From Alphaproteobacteria bacterium (lineage in GTDB: Bacteria; Pseudomonadota; Alphaproteobacteria; Caulobacterales; Hyphomonadaceae), in contig JAHJYW010000020.1 of NCBI GenBank assembly GCA_018827375.1, forward strand, positions 48,177 to 112,176: 64,000 nt of DNA, in the 5' to 3' direction. Position 1 is the stretch's first letter; every line of letters starts with the position of its first letter. The notes beneath the pieces are model-generated. The model made no database searches and was not told the DNA's origin. It saw only the letters and a program-made list of their open reading frames with translations. Both the position numbers and the translations under genes were made by a program. Below, in pieces: positions 43,473 through 52,595 of this stretch.

Positions 43473-43855
43473 TTCAGAAGCTCTGCGGCGCACGTATCGG
43501 CGGAGGCAATCCGAGCCCCTACGTCTTCAGCCATCAGCTGGTCCGCAGGAATTTTGACGCTATCCGGAGCGACACGATATCGGTCTTGGAGCAAAGCAAG
43601 GCGCGCTTCCAGACGGTCGGCGTCAGCGGTCAGGCGGTTGGTCTCTTCAACATAAGCATTCATGGCAGCTTCGGAGCCGAACCGCATCACCTTCATATTC
43701 TCCTTGCGCTGGACGCCGAGGTCGCGAGCGGACTGCACCGCGACAAGGATGCTGTCTGCGCATACGTCTGCTGCCTTGCGCCCCGGTTCCGTTCCGGGCG
43801 AGGCGCAGGCAGCCATTAGGAACGCGAGGGCCAGCACGGCCGGACGCATACTCAC
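43469..43855 (-). CDS. Small lipoprotein inside the MoxR operon
   Basis: A 128-residue protein with a lipoprotein signal peptide (lipobox MAAC, Cys17). The mature part contains a helical, coiled-coil-like stretch (ETNRLTADADRLEARLALLQD) in the middle, and two further cysteines (in DVCADSIL and DTCAAELL) that may form a disulfide. Its 4-bp overlaps with moxR upstream and DUF58 downstream mean it is made together with them. I recognise no family. MoxR-DUF58 operons usually lack a lipoprotein at this place. Confidence 0.75.
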   Translation of the reverse strand: MSMRPAVLALAFLMAACASPGTEPGRKAADVCADSILVAVQSARDLGVQRKENMKVMRFGSEAAMNAYVEETNRLTADADRLEARLALLQDRYRVAPDSVKIPADQLMAEDVGARIASADTCAAELLK

Positions 43856-44850
43856 CCCACCTTCCGCGCGAGGTCGTTGATCAGGTCGGTAAGGCTTGGT
43901 GCTTCGCCGGTCGGGTCGTAGCGCATGGACATGCGGTGGCCGAGGCAGGGTTCAGCGAGGGCTTCAACGTCCTCAATCGAGGGCGCGAGGCGTCCACGCA
44001 GCAGGGCGCGCGAACGGGCGGCCAGCATAAGGGCCTGACCGGCGCGGGGTGAGGGGCCCCAGTCGACGAGACGTTGCACGCGGGCATCGTTTGTCTGTTC
44101 AGGACGCGCTTCGCGGATCAGGCTGAGGATTGCTGCGACGATCTTCTCGCCAACCGGCATGCGGCGCACGAGGGCTTGAATCGATATCAGCTGCTCGGCG
44201 TCGAGCGCGGCGCGCACGGTGCCTTCGGCACCGCCGGTCGTCTCGATCAGAATGCGGCGCTCTGTGTCGAGGTCCGGATAGGCGACATCCACTTTCAAGA
44301 GGAAACGGTCAAGCTGGGCTTCGGGCAGGGGATAGGTGCCTTCCTGCTCGATCGGGTTCTGGGTGGCCAGAACATGGAAGGGTGCGGGAAGGTCGTGGCG
44401 CACGCCCGCAACGGTCACGTGACGCTCCTGCATGGCCTGCAGGAGGGCAGACTGCGTACGCGGCGAGGCGCGGTTGATCTCGTCGGCCATCAGAAGCTGG
44501 GTGAAGATCGGGCCGCGCAGGAAGCGGAAGCTGCGCTGGCCTTCAGCGGTTTCGTCCATCACTTCCGATCCGAGGATATCGGATGGCATCAGGTCCGGTG
44601 TGAACTGGATGCGCTGGTTTGACAGGCCAAGCGCTGTGCCCATCGCTTCGACAAGACGTGTCTTGGCAAGACCCGGTGCACCGATCAACAGCGCGTGACC
44701 ACCCGCCAGAACGGCCGCTAGGGCCAGCTCGATGACGCGCTCCTGGCCGAACACGGCCTTGCCGATTTCGGCCTTCACCTGACGTAATGTCTCGGTGGCT
44801 GCCTCGGCCTCGGCAACTATGTCATGCGTATCGACTGCAGTATCGGCCAT
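43852..44850 (-). CDS. MoxR-family AAA+ ATPase
   Basis: A 332-residue MoxR ATPase. Walker A is IGAPGLAKTRLVEA near residue 57, Walker B LLMADEINRASPRTQSALLQAM (core LMADEINRA) near 121, sensor 1 LATQNPIEQEGTYPLPEAQLDRF (core ATQNPIEQEG) near 160, and the C-terminal lid has WGPSPRAGQALMLAARSRAL. MoxR proteins act as chaperones that mature vWA-domain proteins, matching the DUF58 and vWA genes downstream. It is the first gene of the operon. Confidence 0.95.
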   Translation of the reverse strand: MADTAVDTHDIVAEAEAATETLRQVKAEIGKAVFGQERVIELALAAVLAGGHALLIGAPGLAKTRLVEAMGTALGLSNQRIQFTPDLMPSDILGSEVMDETAEGQRSFRFLRGPIFTQLLMADEINRASPRTQSALLQAMQERHVTVAGVRHDLPAPFHVLATQNPIEQEGTYPLPEAQLDRFLLKVDVAYPDLDTERRILIETTGGAEGTVRAALDAEQLISIQALVRRMPVGEKIVAAILSLIREARPEQTNDARVQRLVDWGPSPRAGQALMLAARSRALLRGRLAPSIEDVEALAEPCLGHRMSMRYDPTGEAPSLTDLINDLARKVG

Positions 44851-44909
44851 ATAAAGAGCGCCTCCGGCTTCACGTATCTGGTAAACAAACCTATGTCTAA
44901 GGCGTCATC

Positions 44910-45512
44910 ATGGCGGAGTGCGACGTGAAATCCAGTCCCGACAACACATTGAGCCTTGAGGAGACGCTTAAGGCTATCCTGCCGGATGGCAAGCTGTCCG
45001 GGAAACTGCCGCCTGTGGATTCGTGGAATCCGCAGAATTGTGGCGATATTGATATGGTCATTCGCGCCGATGGCAGCTGGTGGCATGAAGGCGGCCGCAT
45101 GAATCGCGAGCGCATGGTGAAAATGTTCTCCCGCATCCTGCGCAAGGATGAGGACGGGAAAACCTATCTCGTCACGCCCTATGAAAAGGTCATCGTCCAC
45201 GTCGAGGATGCGCCGTTCATCGCTGTCCGGGTCGACCGGGCAGGTGATGGGCCCCCGCAGCAGGCGCTCGCTTTCCTCACCAATGTCGGAGATGTCGCCA
45301 TTGCCGGGCCTGAAAACGCAATTCGCGTCGAGACAGATGTCGAAACCGGAGAACCGGCGCCTTATGTTCGGGTGCGCGGGCGGCTGGAGGCCAAAATCGC
45401 TCGTGCAGCTTTTTATGAGCTGGTCGACATGGCTGTGCCCCATCCGGATGATGCAAATACGCTCGGCGTCTGGAGCCAGGGCATTTTCTTCCCCATCGGT
45501 CCGGCAGCCTGA
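44910..45512 (+). CDS. DUF1285 family protein
   Basis: A 200-residue protein of the DUF1285 family. The family motifs are DIDMVIRADGSWWHEGGRMNR (core IRADGSWWHEGG) at about 47-67, LVTPYEKVIVHVEDAPFIAV (core TPYEKVIVHVEDAPF), and LTNVGDVAIAGPENAI. It is the first gene of a run with NUDIX, DUF6111 and CCA transferase, an order common in Alphaproteobacteria. Function unknown. It is divergent from the MoxR operon. Confidence 0.9.
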   Translation: MAECDVKSSPDNTLSLEETLKAILPDGKLSGKLPPVDSWNPQNCGDIDMVIRADGSWWHEGGRMNRERMVKMFSRILRKDEDGKTYLVTPYEKVIVHVEDAPFIAVRVDRAGDGPPQQALAFLTNVGDVAIAGPENAIRVETDVETGEPAPYVRVRGRLEAKIARAAFYELVDMAVPHPDDANTLGVWSQGIFFPIGPAA

Positions 45513-45517
45513 GCCGC

Positions 45518-46144
45518 ATGCCCTACACAAATCTTGATGACTTCCTGACACGCGCTGCCGCCCGGCTCGACCCGCCTTTGGGGGCAATGACGCTGCAGGA
45601 ATCCGGCGACATGGATTTCCTGACGCCGGAAGAAGTGGCCATCATCAGGCCTGCCGCCGTGCTGATCGGCATTATCCCGCGCAAGAGCGGCCCCACGGCC
45701 CTCCTCACTGTACGCCCGACGACAATGGCCTCCCATCCGGGGCAGGTCGCTTTTCCGGGCGGCAAGGTCGACCCGATTGATGTAGATGAGGTCGCTGCGG
45801 CCTTGCGAGAAGCCGAAGAAGAGGTCGGCGTCGTGCCCGGCGATGTCGATGTTATCGGCAAGGGGGCGCCTTATGTGACCGGCACGCGCTTCCGCATCAC
45901 GCCCGTTCTGGGGGTGCTTCCGGCTGATTTTGTCGCCGTGCCGGACGCGACCGAAGTGGCTGACGTGTTCGAAACGCCGCTGGATTTTCTGATGAACACG
46001 GCCAACCACACGATGGGTCAGGCCGTCTACAAGGGAAAGAAGCGCGACTATTACGAGATGCCGCATAATGGCTATCGCATATGGGGTGTAACGGCGGGCA
46101 TTATCCGCCGCCTGTACCAGACGCTTTATGAGGGGGGCGATTAA
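45518..46144 (+). CDS. NUDIX hydrolase, CoA pyrophosphatase type
   Basis: A 208-residue NUDIX hydrolase of the NudL/CoA-diphosphatase group. The Nudix box GGKVDPIDVDEVAAALREAEEEVGV (key residues Gly, Gly, then REAEEEVG) lies at about 84-108, preceded by HPGQVAFPGG, which is typical of the CoAse subfamily. It probably cleaves CoA or other nucleoside diphosphate derivatives. It follows DUF1285 by 5 bp. Confidence 0.92.
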   Translation: MPYTNLDDFLTRAAARLDPPLGAMTLQESGDMDFLTPEEVAIIRPAAVLIGIIPRKSGPTALLTVRPTTMASHPGQVAFPGGKVDPIDVDEVAAALREAEEEVGVVPGDVDVIGKGAPYVTGTRFRITPVLGVLPADFVAVPDATEVADVFETPLDFLMNTANHTMGQAVYKGKKRDYYEMPHNGYRIWGVTAGIIRRLYQTLYEGGD

Positions 46145-46203
46145 GGGTTTGGATTGGGCTCATAGGGCCTTATCTAAACAGATACCTGAATTGGAGGGGA
46201 CTT

Positions 46204-46620
46204 TTGGCCGGCAGACTCGTTTTTGAGCTCTTTATCTTTTCGATCCCGTTCCTCGTGTTCGGGCTCTACGTATTGGTTACGACCAATGCGGAGGAGGAAG
46301 GGCGGCGCAAATGGCCGATACAGATCCTGTTCCTGATGGGCCTGGTACTGGCAACGGCTGGCTGGTTCATCCTTATCCTGCTGGAAGACAAGGAGCGCGA
46401 CGTCTGTCATGAACCCGCCCGGTTCGAGAATGGCGTGGTCATTCCGGCGCGCGATTATCCGTGCGAGCAGAATGTGCGCGATGTCGGTGTCCCACTGAGG
46501 CGCGATCCCGGCATCGTGCCGCAGGGCGCAGACGGTCCATCCGATTCCCGCGATGCCTCGGACATACAGGCGCGCTATCCGGAAACTGAAGAATCCGACA
46601 ACCCAGATGATCCCGATTGA
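46204..46620 (+). CDS. DUF6111 family membrane protein
   Basis: A 138-residue protein with two membrane helices (about 7-27 and 39-60) and an acidic, disordered-looking tail after the cysteines in DVCHEPA and YPCEQNV. The start is a TTG at 46204, chosen because GGAGGGGA lies 5-12 bases upstream and no ATG is near. DUF6111 proteins occur between NUDIX and CCA transferase genes in this class. Its function is unknown. It overlaps cca by 14 bp. Confidence 0.8.
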   Translation: MAGRLVFELFIFSIPFLVFGLYVLVTTNAEEEGRRKWPIQILFLMGLVLATAGWFILILLEDKERDVCHEPARFENGVVIPARDYPCEQNVRDVGVPLRRDPGIVPQGADGPSDSRDASDIQARYPETEESDNPDDPD

Positions 46621-47830
46621 TCCGATCGCGCCATCCTGGCTGAGGGCGGACGGCACGCAGGCCGTGATGGCTGCGCTGGACGCGGCGCGTCCCGGTGGAT
46701 CGCGCTTCGTTGGCGGATGTGTCCGCAATGTCTTCCGGCGCACGTCCCGGGATGATGATGACATCGATATCGCCACGCAGCTCGCGCCCGACGCCACGAT
46801 CGCCGCGCTCGCAGCGGCGGGTATACGCGCGCTGCCCACGGGAATCGATCACGGCACGATCACCGCCATTTTTAAAGGGCGCCCGTTCGAAATCACGACT
46901 CTGCGCCGCGATGTCGAGACCGATGGCCGCCGTGCTGTTGTCGCCTTTACGGAAGATTGGGCGGAGGATGCAGCGCGCCGCGATTTTCGCCTGAACGCCC
47001 TCTATGCCGATCTATCGGGCCGGATATTTGAGCCGATTGCCGAGAGCGTTGCCGATGCGCGTTCCGGCAGGGTGATTTTCATCGGTGACGCCGATGAGCG
47101 CCTGCGCGAGGACTACCTGCGCATCCTGCGCTTCTTTCGCTTCAATGCCTGGTATGGCGAGACGATTGATCCGGACGGCCTTGCCGCGTGTGCGCGCCAG
47201 ATGCAGGGCCTCGACAAAATTGCTGCCGAGCGCATCTGGAAAGAACTGAAAAAGCTGCTCACCGCGCCGGATCCGTCATCGGCGGTTCTGGCCATGGAAG
47301 AAACGGGTGTGCTGGAACAGGTGCTGCCCGGTGCGGAGGCCGGCGGCCTTGTTGCGCTCTGCGAGGCAGAGAAGCAGGCCAGCCTCAGCGCTGATCCGAT
47401 GCGCCGTGTCATGGCGCTGCTGGCCCGGCGCGGCCGCGAAGTGGATGCGATGGCTGCGCGCCTGAAGTTCTCGAATGAGGAACACAGGCGCCTGTCGGCC
47501 TGGGCCAGCGCGGGTATGGACCATGTCGCGGGCCTCGCGCCACGCGACCTGCATGCGGCGATCTACGCATTTGGTCCCGAAGCTGTGGCTGACCGGGCCG
47601 TGCTGGAAGCCGCTCAGACCGAGCGGACAGCCGAACTCGCTGAATGCCTTGAGACCATTGCCAACTGGCGGCGGCCTGTCTTTCCCGTGGGCGGAGATGA
47701 CGCGCTGGCGGCCGGGCTTGCGGGCCCCGAGATCGGCCAGGCCCTGCGCGCAGCAGAAGCCGCATGGATCGACAGTGGCTTCGCGCTTGGTCGCGCCGCT
47801 TTGCTGACCCTGCTCAAGCGCCCGGATTAG
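46607..47830 (+). CDS. cca: CCA tRNA nucleotidyltransferase / poly(A) polymerase family
   Basis: A 407-residue enzyme that adds or repairs the 3'-CCA end of tRNAs. The nucleotidyltransferase head (1-150) has FVGGCVRNV and DDIDIAT with the catalytic acids, RPFEITTLRRD, and RRDFRLNALYAD. The neck follows with YLRILRFFRFNAWYG and ERIWKELKKLL. Class II enzymes of this type do not use an RNA template. The ATG at 46607 overlaps the DUF6111 gene, and the end overlaps the convergent tspO by 17 bp. Confidence 0.93.
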   Translation: MIPIDPIAPSWLRADGTQAVMAALDAARPGGSRFVGGCVRNVFRRTSRDDDDIDIATQLAPDATIAALAAAGIRALPTGIDHGTITAIFKGRPFEITTLRRDVETDGRRAVVAFTEDWAEDAARRDFRLNALYADLSGRIFEPIAESVADARSGRVIFIGDADERLREDYLRILRFFRFNAWYGETIDPDGLAACARQMQGLDKIAAERIWKELKKLLTAPDPSSAVLAMEETGVLEQVLPGAEAGGLVALCEAEKQASLSADPMRRVMALLARRGREVDAMAARLKFSNEEHRRLSAWASAGMDHVAGLAPRDLHAAIYAFGPEAVADRAVLEAAQTERTAELAECLETIANWRRPVFPVGGDDALAAGLAGPEIGQALRAAEAAWIDSGFALGRAALLTLLKRPD

Positions 47831-48314
47831 CGCCCCACAGCGCCGCCGTCATGTAGGACGCAAACAAGAGCCAGCCGAGGTAAGGCAGCTGGATCAGGGC
47901 AGCTGTCCGCGAATGGCGGTCAAATTCGCGCACCATCGCAAAGGCCAGCAGCAGCAGTCCGGCCATGATGCAGAAGGCAAGGCCGGTGTCCTCAAGCCCG
48001 AAGAAAGCGAGATTCCAGACCATACCTGCGCCAAGCAGCATGAAATAAAGCCCAAGCGCGCTGCTCGCCGCCCGGAAACTGCCCGCTGATTTGGAAACCA
48101 GTAGCGCCCCAGCCACAACCGTAATCAATGCGACAGGCCATGCCGTCATGACAGCGGTACCGGAGGGCACGAGCGGCGGCTTCGACAAGCCCGCATACCA
48201 GTCGAGCGATGCGCCGCTTACGACCATCAGGCCGAGGCCGCACGCGACAAATGCGCTGGCCACGACCAGCACACCGCTCGCCCACGGAAAGGGATATTCA
48301 CGCACCACCACCAT
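47814..48314 (-). CDS. tspO: TspO/MBR family membrane protein
   Basis: A 166-residue five-helix protein of the tryptophan-rich sensory protein family. The patterns WYAGLSKPPLVPSG near residue 38, MVWNLAFFGLEDTGLAF near 101, and IQLPYLGWLLFASYMTAALW near 145 (core LPYLGWLLFASY) match TspO helices. TspO binds porphyrins and cholesterol-like ligands; the nearby hemF makes it plausible that it handles tetrapyrroles. ATG 48314 is preferred over an upstream TTG at 48341. Confidence 0.85.
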   Translation of the reverse strand: MVVVREYPFPWASGVLVVASAFVACGLGLMVVSGASLDWYAGLSKPPLVPSGTAVMTAWPVALITVVAGALLVSKSAGSFRAASSALGLYFMLLGAGMVWNLAFFGLEDTGLAFCIMAGLLLLAFAMVREFDRHSRTAALIQLPYLGWLLFASYMTAALWGANPGA

Positions 48315-48409
48315 GGCACGATAGTACGCGCCTATTGGCAATCCGTCATGACAGATCGTTGAAAACAGGGATTATTTCACCAAGCTGCACTGGGCAGGGC
48401 AGGATTGGC

Positions 48410-49294
48410 CTAGGGCCACTTCACAACGGGCGGCATGCTGGAAAGGATGCTGGTGACATTCCCGCCGGTTTTCAGGCCGAATGTCGTCCCCCGGTCATAG
48501 AGCAGGTTGAACTCGACATAGCGTCCGCGCTGGATCAGCTGTTCCTCGCGTTCGGCTTCGCTCCACGGGCGGTTCATGCGGCGCGCAACCAGTTTCGGGT
48601 AGATATCCGCGAACTGGCGCCCAACGGTTTGCGTGAAGGCGAAATCCCCGTCCCAGTCGCCCGTATTGAAACGGTCGTAGAAAATGCCGCCTGTGCCGCG
48701 CGGTTCGTTGCGGTGGGCGAGGTGGAAGTATGAGTCGCAATGATCGCGCATAGCCGCAAAGTCTGCGCCGTCATAAGAATCGCACGCTGCCTGCATGGCG
48801 GCATGGAAATCCACAGAATCTTCGAAGGCCTGGTCGCGCTGGTAATCGAGCAGGGGATTGAGGTCGCCGCCGCCACCGAACCAGCTGTCGCTGGTGACCA
48901 GCATGCGGGTGTTCATGTGCGCCGCGGGCACGTGTGGATTGCGCGGGTGGACAATCAGGCTCACGCCGCTGGCCCAGAACCGACCGTCTGATTGGTCCGC
49001 GCCGGGGATCTGAGCCGCGAAAGCTTCCGAAAATGTCCCGTGCACAAGGGAAAAGTGGACGCCGACCTTTTCGAACACGCGGCCGCGCATAAGGCCCATA
49101 CGCCCCCCTCCGAGGTCTTCCGTGCCGTCTCCGCGGGCCCAGTCAGTCAGCTCGAACCGGCCAGCGGGACCTTTATAAAGGGGCGGCCCGGCGGCGTCCT
49201 CAAGGGCTTCGAAGCGGGCGCAGATGTCCTCCTGAAGGGATTTGAACCACGCGCTGGCGCGGGTTTGGCGGGTATCGAGATCGCTTTTGGTCAT
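48410..49294 (-). CDS. hemF: Aerobic coproporphyrinogen III oxidase
   Basis: A 294-residue HemF, which uses oxygen to decarboxylate coproporphyrinogen III to protoporphyrinogen IX in heme synthesis. Signatures include [50 protein letters not shown] (core GGIFYDRFN) and [16 protein letters not shown] (core [13 protein letters not shown]). The long in-frame stretch before ATG 49294 has no conserved sequence and was left out. It is divergent from the bc1 operon, and tspO follows on the same strand. Confidence 0.96.
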   Translation of the reverse strand: MTKSDLDTRQTRASAWFKSLQEDICARFEALEDAAGPPLYKGPAGRFELTDWARGDGTEDLGGGRMGLMRGRVFEKVGVHFSLVHGTFSEAFAAQIPGADQSDGRFWASGVSLIVHPRNPHVPAAHMNTRMLVTSDSWFGGGGDLNPLLDYQRDQAFEDSVDFHAAMQAACDSYDGADFAAMRDHCDSYFHLAHRNEPRGTGGIFYDRFNTGDWDGDFAFTQTVGRQFADIYPKLVARRMNRPWSEAEREEQLIQRGRYVEFNLLYDRGTTFGLKTGGNVTSILSSMPPVVKWP

Positions 49295-49478
49295 GTTGCT
49301 TTTGATGCGCTGTTGGCGCGCCTGCGACAAGCGCACTGTTGTCACAGGCGACAAGTCAGGATAACGCGCGTCGGATAAGTGTTTTACCGGGCTTCCCGTG
49401 TCGCCTTGCCGCAATGGGCAGGGGAGGGCGGCTTGTGTAATACGGGGCCAATATTCTGCCTTGAAGGACGGGTACAGC

Positions 49479-50051
49479 GTGACTGATCAAACTGCACATT
49501 CCCATGACGACGCCGTCGACGAAGATCGCCGCAACTTTATCCACATCGCCACAGGTGCTGTGGCTTTTGGCGGCGCCGCATGCTTCGCGATCGCGGCCGT
49601 CGACCAGTGGAACCCGGCTGCCGATACGCGCGCCGCGTCGGCTCTGGATGTCGATATCTCCAAGGTGCCGCTCGGCAGCGAAATCCGCGTTCTGATTGGC
49701 GGCAAGCCGTTCTTTATCCGCCACCGCACGCCGGCCGAGATCGCCGCTGCCGAGGCCGTGAACGTTTCCACGCTGCGCGATCCTGAAACTGACGACGAGC
49801 GCCTGCGCCCGATGCAGGATGGCAAGCTGAACCGAGCCATCCTGATCACGTCCGGTGCCTGTACCCACCTTGGCTGTGTGCCGGTCGGTCCTGCCCAGGG
49901 CAACGTCGGCGAATATGGCGGCTGGTACTGCCCATGCCACGGCTCGCAATACGATACATCCGGCCGCATCCGTAAAGGACCGGCTCCGACTAACCTCCCG
50001 ATTCCGAACTACACCTATGTGTCGGATTCCGTGGTCAACATTTCCCTCTAA
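49479..50051 (+). CDS. petA: Ubiquinol-cytochrome c reductase Rieske iron-sulfur subunit
   Basis: A 190-residue Rieske protein of the bc1 complex. The GTG start at 49479 has AAGGACGGG upstream. The N-terminus has a twin-arginine-like motif (DRRNFI) before a single membrane helix (about 19-39). The 2Fe-2S ligands are in CTHLGC (Cys128, His130, Cys133) and CPCHGS (Cys151, Cys153, His154). It passes electrons from ubiquinol at the Qo site to cytochrome c1. First gene of petABC. Confidence 0.96.
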   Translation: MTDQTAHSHDDAVDEDRRNFIHIATGAVAFGGAACFAIAAVDQWNPAADTRAASALDVDISKVPLGSEIRVLIGGKPFFIRHRTPAEIAAAEAVNVSTLRDPETDDERLRPMQDGKLNRAILITSGACTHLGCVPVGPAQGNVGEYGGWYCPCHGSQYDTSGRIRKGPAPTNLPIPNYTYVSDSVVNISL

Positions 50052-50066
50052 GGAAGGACATCTCTG

Positions 50067-51527
50067 ATGAGCGGACATGAATCATCCTACACGCCGAACA
50101 CCGGCTTCGAAAAATGGCTCGACAAGCGCCTCCCGATCATCCGCTTTGCGAATGATACGGCGATCACGTTCCCGACGCCGAAAAACCTGAACTACTGGTA
50201 CACGTTCGGTGGCATCCTCGCGGTCTGCCTCGTGGTCCAGATCCTGACAGGTGTCATCCTGGCCATGCATTATGAGCCGAACGTCAACGGGGCCTTTGCC
50301 TCGGTTGAGCGCATCATGCGCGACGTCCCATTTGGCTGGCTGCTGCGCTACATCCACTCCAACGGCGCCTCGATGTTCTTCTTCGCCGTCTATATCCACA
50401 TGTTCCGCGGCCTCTATTACGGGTCGTACAAGGCACCGCGCGAAGTCCTCTGGATCCTTGGCTGCGTGATCTTCCTGCTCATGATCGCGACGGCCTTCCT
50501 CGGCTACATGCTGCCATGGGGCCAGATGTCCTATCACGGCGCCAACGTGATCACCTCGCTGTTCGGCGCCATCCCGCTGATCGGTGAAAGCCTTCAGACA
50601 TGGATACTCGGCGGGCCGTCGATCGGTAACCAGACACTCCAGCGCTTCTTCTCGCTGCACTACCTGCTGCCGTTCATGATCGCTGCTGTCGTGATCCTGC
50701 ATGTCTGGGCCCTGCACGTGCCGGGCAACAACAACCCGACCGGCGTTGAAGTCCAGGACGTGGAGAAGGACACCGTGCCTTTCCACCCGTACTACACGGT
50801 GAAGGATGCCTTCGCGATCGTGCTGTACCTGATGCTGTTCGCGGCTTTCGTCTTCTATGCCCCGAACGCCCTCGGCCATGCCGACCAGGCTATCGAAGCC
50901 AACCCGCTGGTGACGCCGGCGCACATCGTTCCTGAATGGTACATGCTGCCGTTCTACGCGATCCTGCGTGCCATCACGTTCGATCTGGGTCCGATCCCGG
51001 CCAAGCTCCTCGGCGTTATCTTCATGTTCGCCGCGATCGCCATCCTGTTCGTGCTGCCATGGCTCGACACGTCGAAAGTCAAATCGATGCGCTACCGTCC
51101 GGTGGCCCGTCAGTTCTTCTTCGGCTTCGTCGTGGTCTGCCTTCTGCTCGGCTGGTGTGGTGCCAAGGCGCCTGACGCCGCGGTTATCCCGGCACTTCAG
51201 GGCGACAAGATCCTCGTCGTCAGCTATACAGAGAATGGTCAGGAAGCGACCAGCGAGTACAAGGGTGGCGGCGAAGCCTATCTTGACGCCAAGCGCTTCA
51301 TGGCCAGCCTCCCCGAGGATGCAAGTCCGTCACTGGCTGCTGTTGCTCCGCCGACCTTCCAGTTCGCCCAGCTCTCACTGATTCTGACGATCTGTTATTT
51401 CGGGTATTTCTTCATGTTGTTCTTCATCGGCCTGACCGAGAAGACGAAGGAACTGCCGGAATCCATCAACAAATCCGTGCTCAAGCGCCACAAGGCGTCG
51501 ACAGCCACCGCCGTTCCGGCCGAATAG
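50067..51527 (+). CDS. petB: Cytochrome b of the bc1 complex
   Basis: A 486-residue cytochrome b with eight membrane helices. The heme ligands are His97 and His111 (RYIHSNG, YIHMFRG) and His198 and His212 (SLHYLLP, LHVWALH). The Qo-site PEWY motif is at 289-292. Between helices 7 and 8 there is an extra segment of about 60 residues (368-432) absent from typical proteobacterial cytochrome b, which makes the protein longer than the usual 410-440. That loop should face the periplasm. petC follows by 19 bp. Confidence 0.96.
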   Translation: MSGHESSYTPNTGFEKWLDKRLPIIRFANDTAITFPTPKNLNYWYTFGGILAVCLVVQILTGVILAMHYEPNVNGAFASVERIMRDVPFGWLLRYIHSNGASMFFFAVYIHMFRGLYYGSYKAPREVLWILGCVIFLLMIATAFLGYMLPWGQMSYHGANVITSLFGAIPLIGESLQTWILGGPSIGNQTLQRFFSLHYLLPFMIAAVVILHVWALHVPGNNNPTGVEVQDVEKDTVPFHPYYTVKDAFAIVLYLMLFAAFVFYAPNALGHADQAIEANPLVTPAHIVPEWYMLPFYAILRAITFDLGPIPAKLLGVIFMFAAIAILFVLPWLDTSKVKSMRYRPVARQFFFGFVVVCLLLGWCGAKAPDAAVIPALQGDKILVVSYTENGQEATSEYKGGGEAYLDAKRFMASLPEDASPSLAAVAPPTFQFAQLSLILTICYFGYFFMLFFIGLTEKTKELPESINKSVLKRHKASTATAVPAE

Positions 51528-51546
51528 GGAGCCTCGAGGGAATTCC

Positions 51547-52590
51547 ATGAAAGCGTTCCGCATCCTCGCTGCCGGTCTTGCCGGCCTCAGCCTCGCAGCC
51601 ATGGCGCATGCCGAAGGCGGCGCTGCCGCTCACCCGCATGAGCCAGAAGGTGGTTGGCCGTTCGACGGTATCACCGGCCAGTTCGACATGCCGTCCGTCC
51701 AGCGCGGCTATCAGGTCTACCGTGAAGTCTGCTCGTCCTGCCATTCGATGAAGCTGTTGAGCTATCGTAACCTCGGCGAGCCGGGCGGCCCGTTCTACGA
51801 TGCTGATTTTCCGAATCCGAACGATAACCCGTTCGTCAAAGCGCTTGCCGCAGATGTCGAAATTCAGAGCCCAACACCTAATGAAGTTGGTGACTATGAT
51901 TTCCGACCGGCAATGCCAGCTGACCAGTTCCGCTCGCCTTACGCCAATGACAACGCCGCGCGCGCCGCCAATAACGGCGCAGCGCCGCCGGATCTCTCGG
52001 TGATCGTCAAGGCGCGCCATGGCGGTGCCAGCTATGTCTACAGCCTCCTCTCCGGCTATCCGCAGGCAGATGCGATCAGCCAGCGCGAAGTGACACCGGC
52101 AACCGTTACGACGCCTGCGTCGGACAATGGCACGCCCGATGATCCAAGCGACGATGTTGCTGAAGTGTCGACGCCTGCTGAAACACAGACAATTATCGAC
52201 GTCTCCAAGCTTCATATGGGTGGCCACGAAGCAGCTGAAGGTGAGCACGGCGAACCTGGCGTGCTGATCCAGCCTGCTGGACAATACTACAACCCATTCA
52301 TGGCGGGCGACACGACCCCGCAGTATGAGGGCGATCCGCGCAAGGCGCCTCCCGGCGGCTTCCTCGCAATGGGCCCGCAACTGCCACCTGGCCGCGTCAC
52401 CTTTGCTGATGGCACCGAGTCGACCACAGAACAGATGTCCCATGATGTGGCTCAGTTCCTGGCCTGGGCCAGCGAACCGAAGCAGATCACGCGCAAGTCG
52501 CTTGGCCTTCCGGTCATGATCTATCTCGGCATCCTGTCGATCCTGCTCTGGTTCTCGTACAAGCGCATCTGGCGCAAGGTCGAGCACTAG
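51547..52590 (+). CDS. petC: Cytochrome c1 with a large insertion
   Basis: A 347-residue cytochrome c1. The signal peptide ends near MAHA (22). Heme c is bound by CSSCH (Cys62, Cys65, His66), with Met275 in FLAMGPQL as the likely axial ligand, and a C-terminal helix (322-338) anchors it. Between GASYVYSLLSGYPQ and GQYYNPFMAG lies an insertion at about 172-243, rich in Thr, Pro, Asp, Glu and His, so the protein is longer than the usual 250-290. It delivers electrons to cytochrome c. Confidence 0.95.
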   Translation: MKAFRILAAGLAGLSLAAMAHAEGGAAAHPHEPEGGWPFDGITGQFDMPSVQRGYQVYREVCSSCHSMKLLSYRNLGEPGGPFYDADFPNPNDNPFVKALAADVEIQSPTPNEVGDYDFRPAMPADQFRSPYANDNAARAANNGAAPPDLSVIVKARHGGASYVYSLLSGYPQADAISQREVTPATVTTPASDNGTPDDPSDDVAEVSTPAETQTIIDVSKLHMGGHEAAEGEHGEPGVLIQPAGQYYNPFMAGDTTPQYEGDPRKAPPGGFLAMGPQLPPGRVTFADGTESTTEQMSHDVAQFLAWASEPKQITRKSLGLPVMIYLGILSILLWFSYKRIWRKVEH

Positions 52591-52595
52591 GCTCC

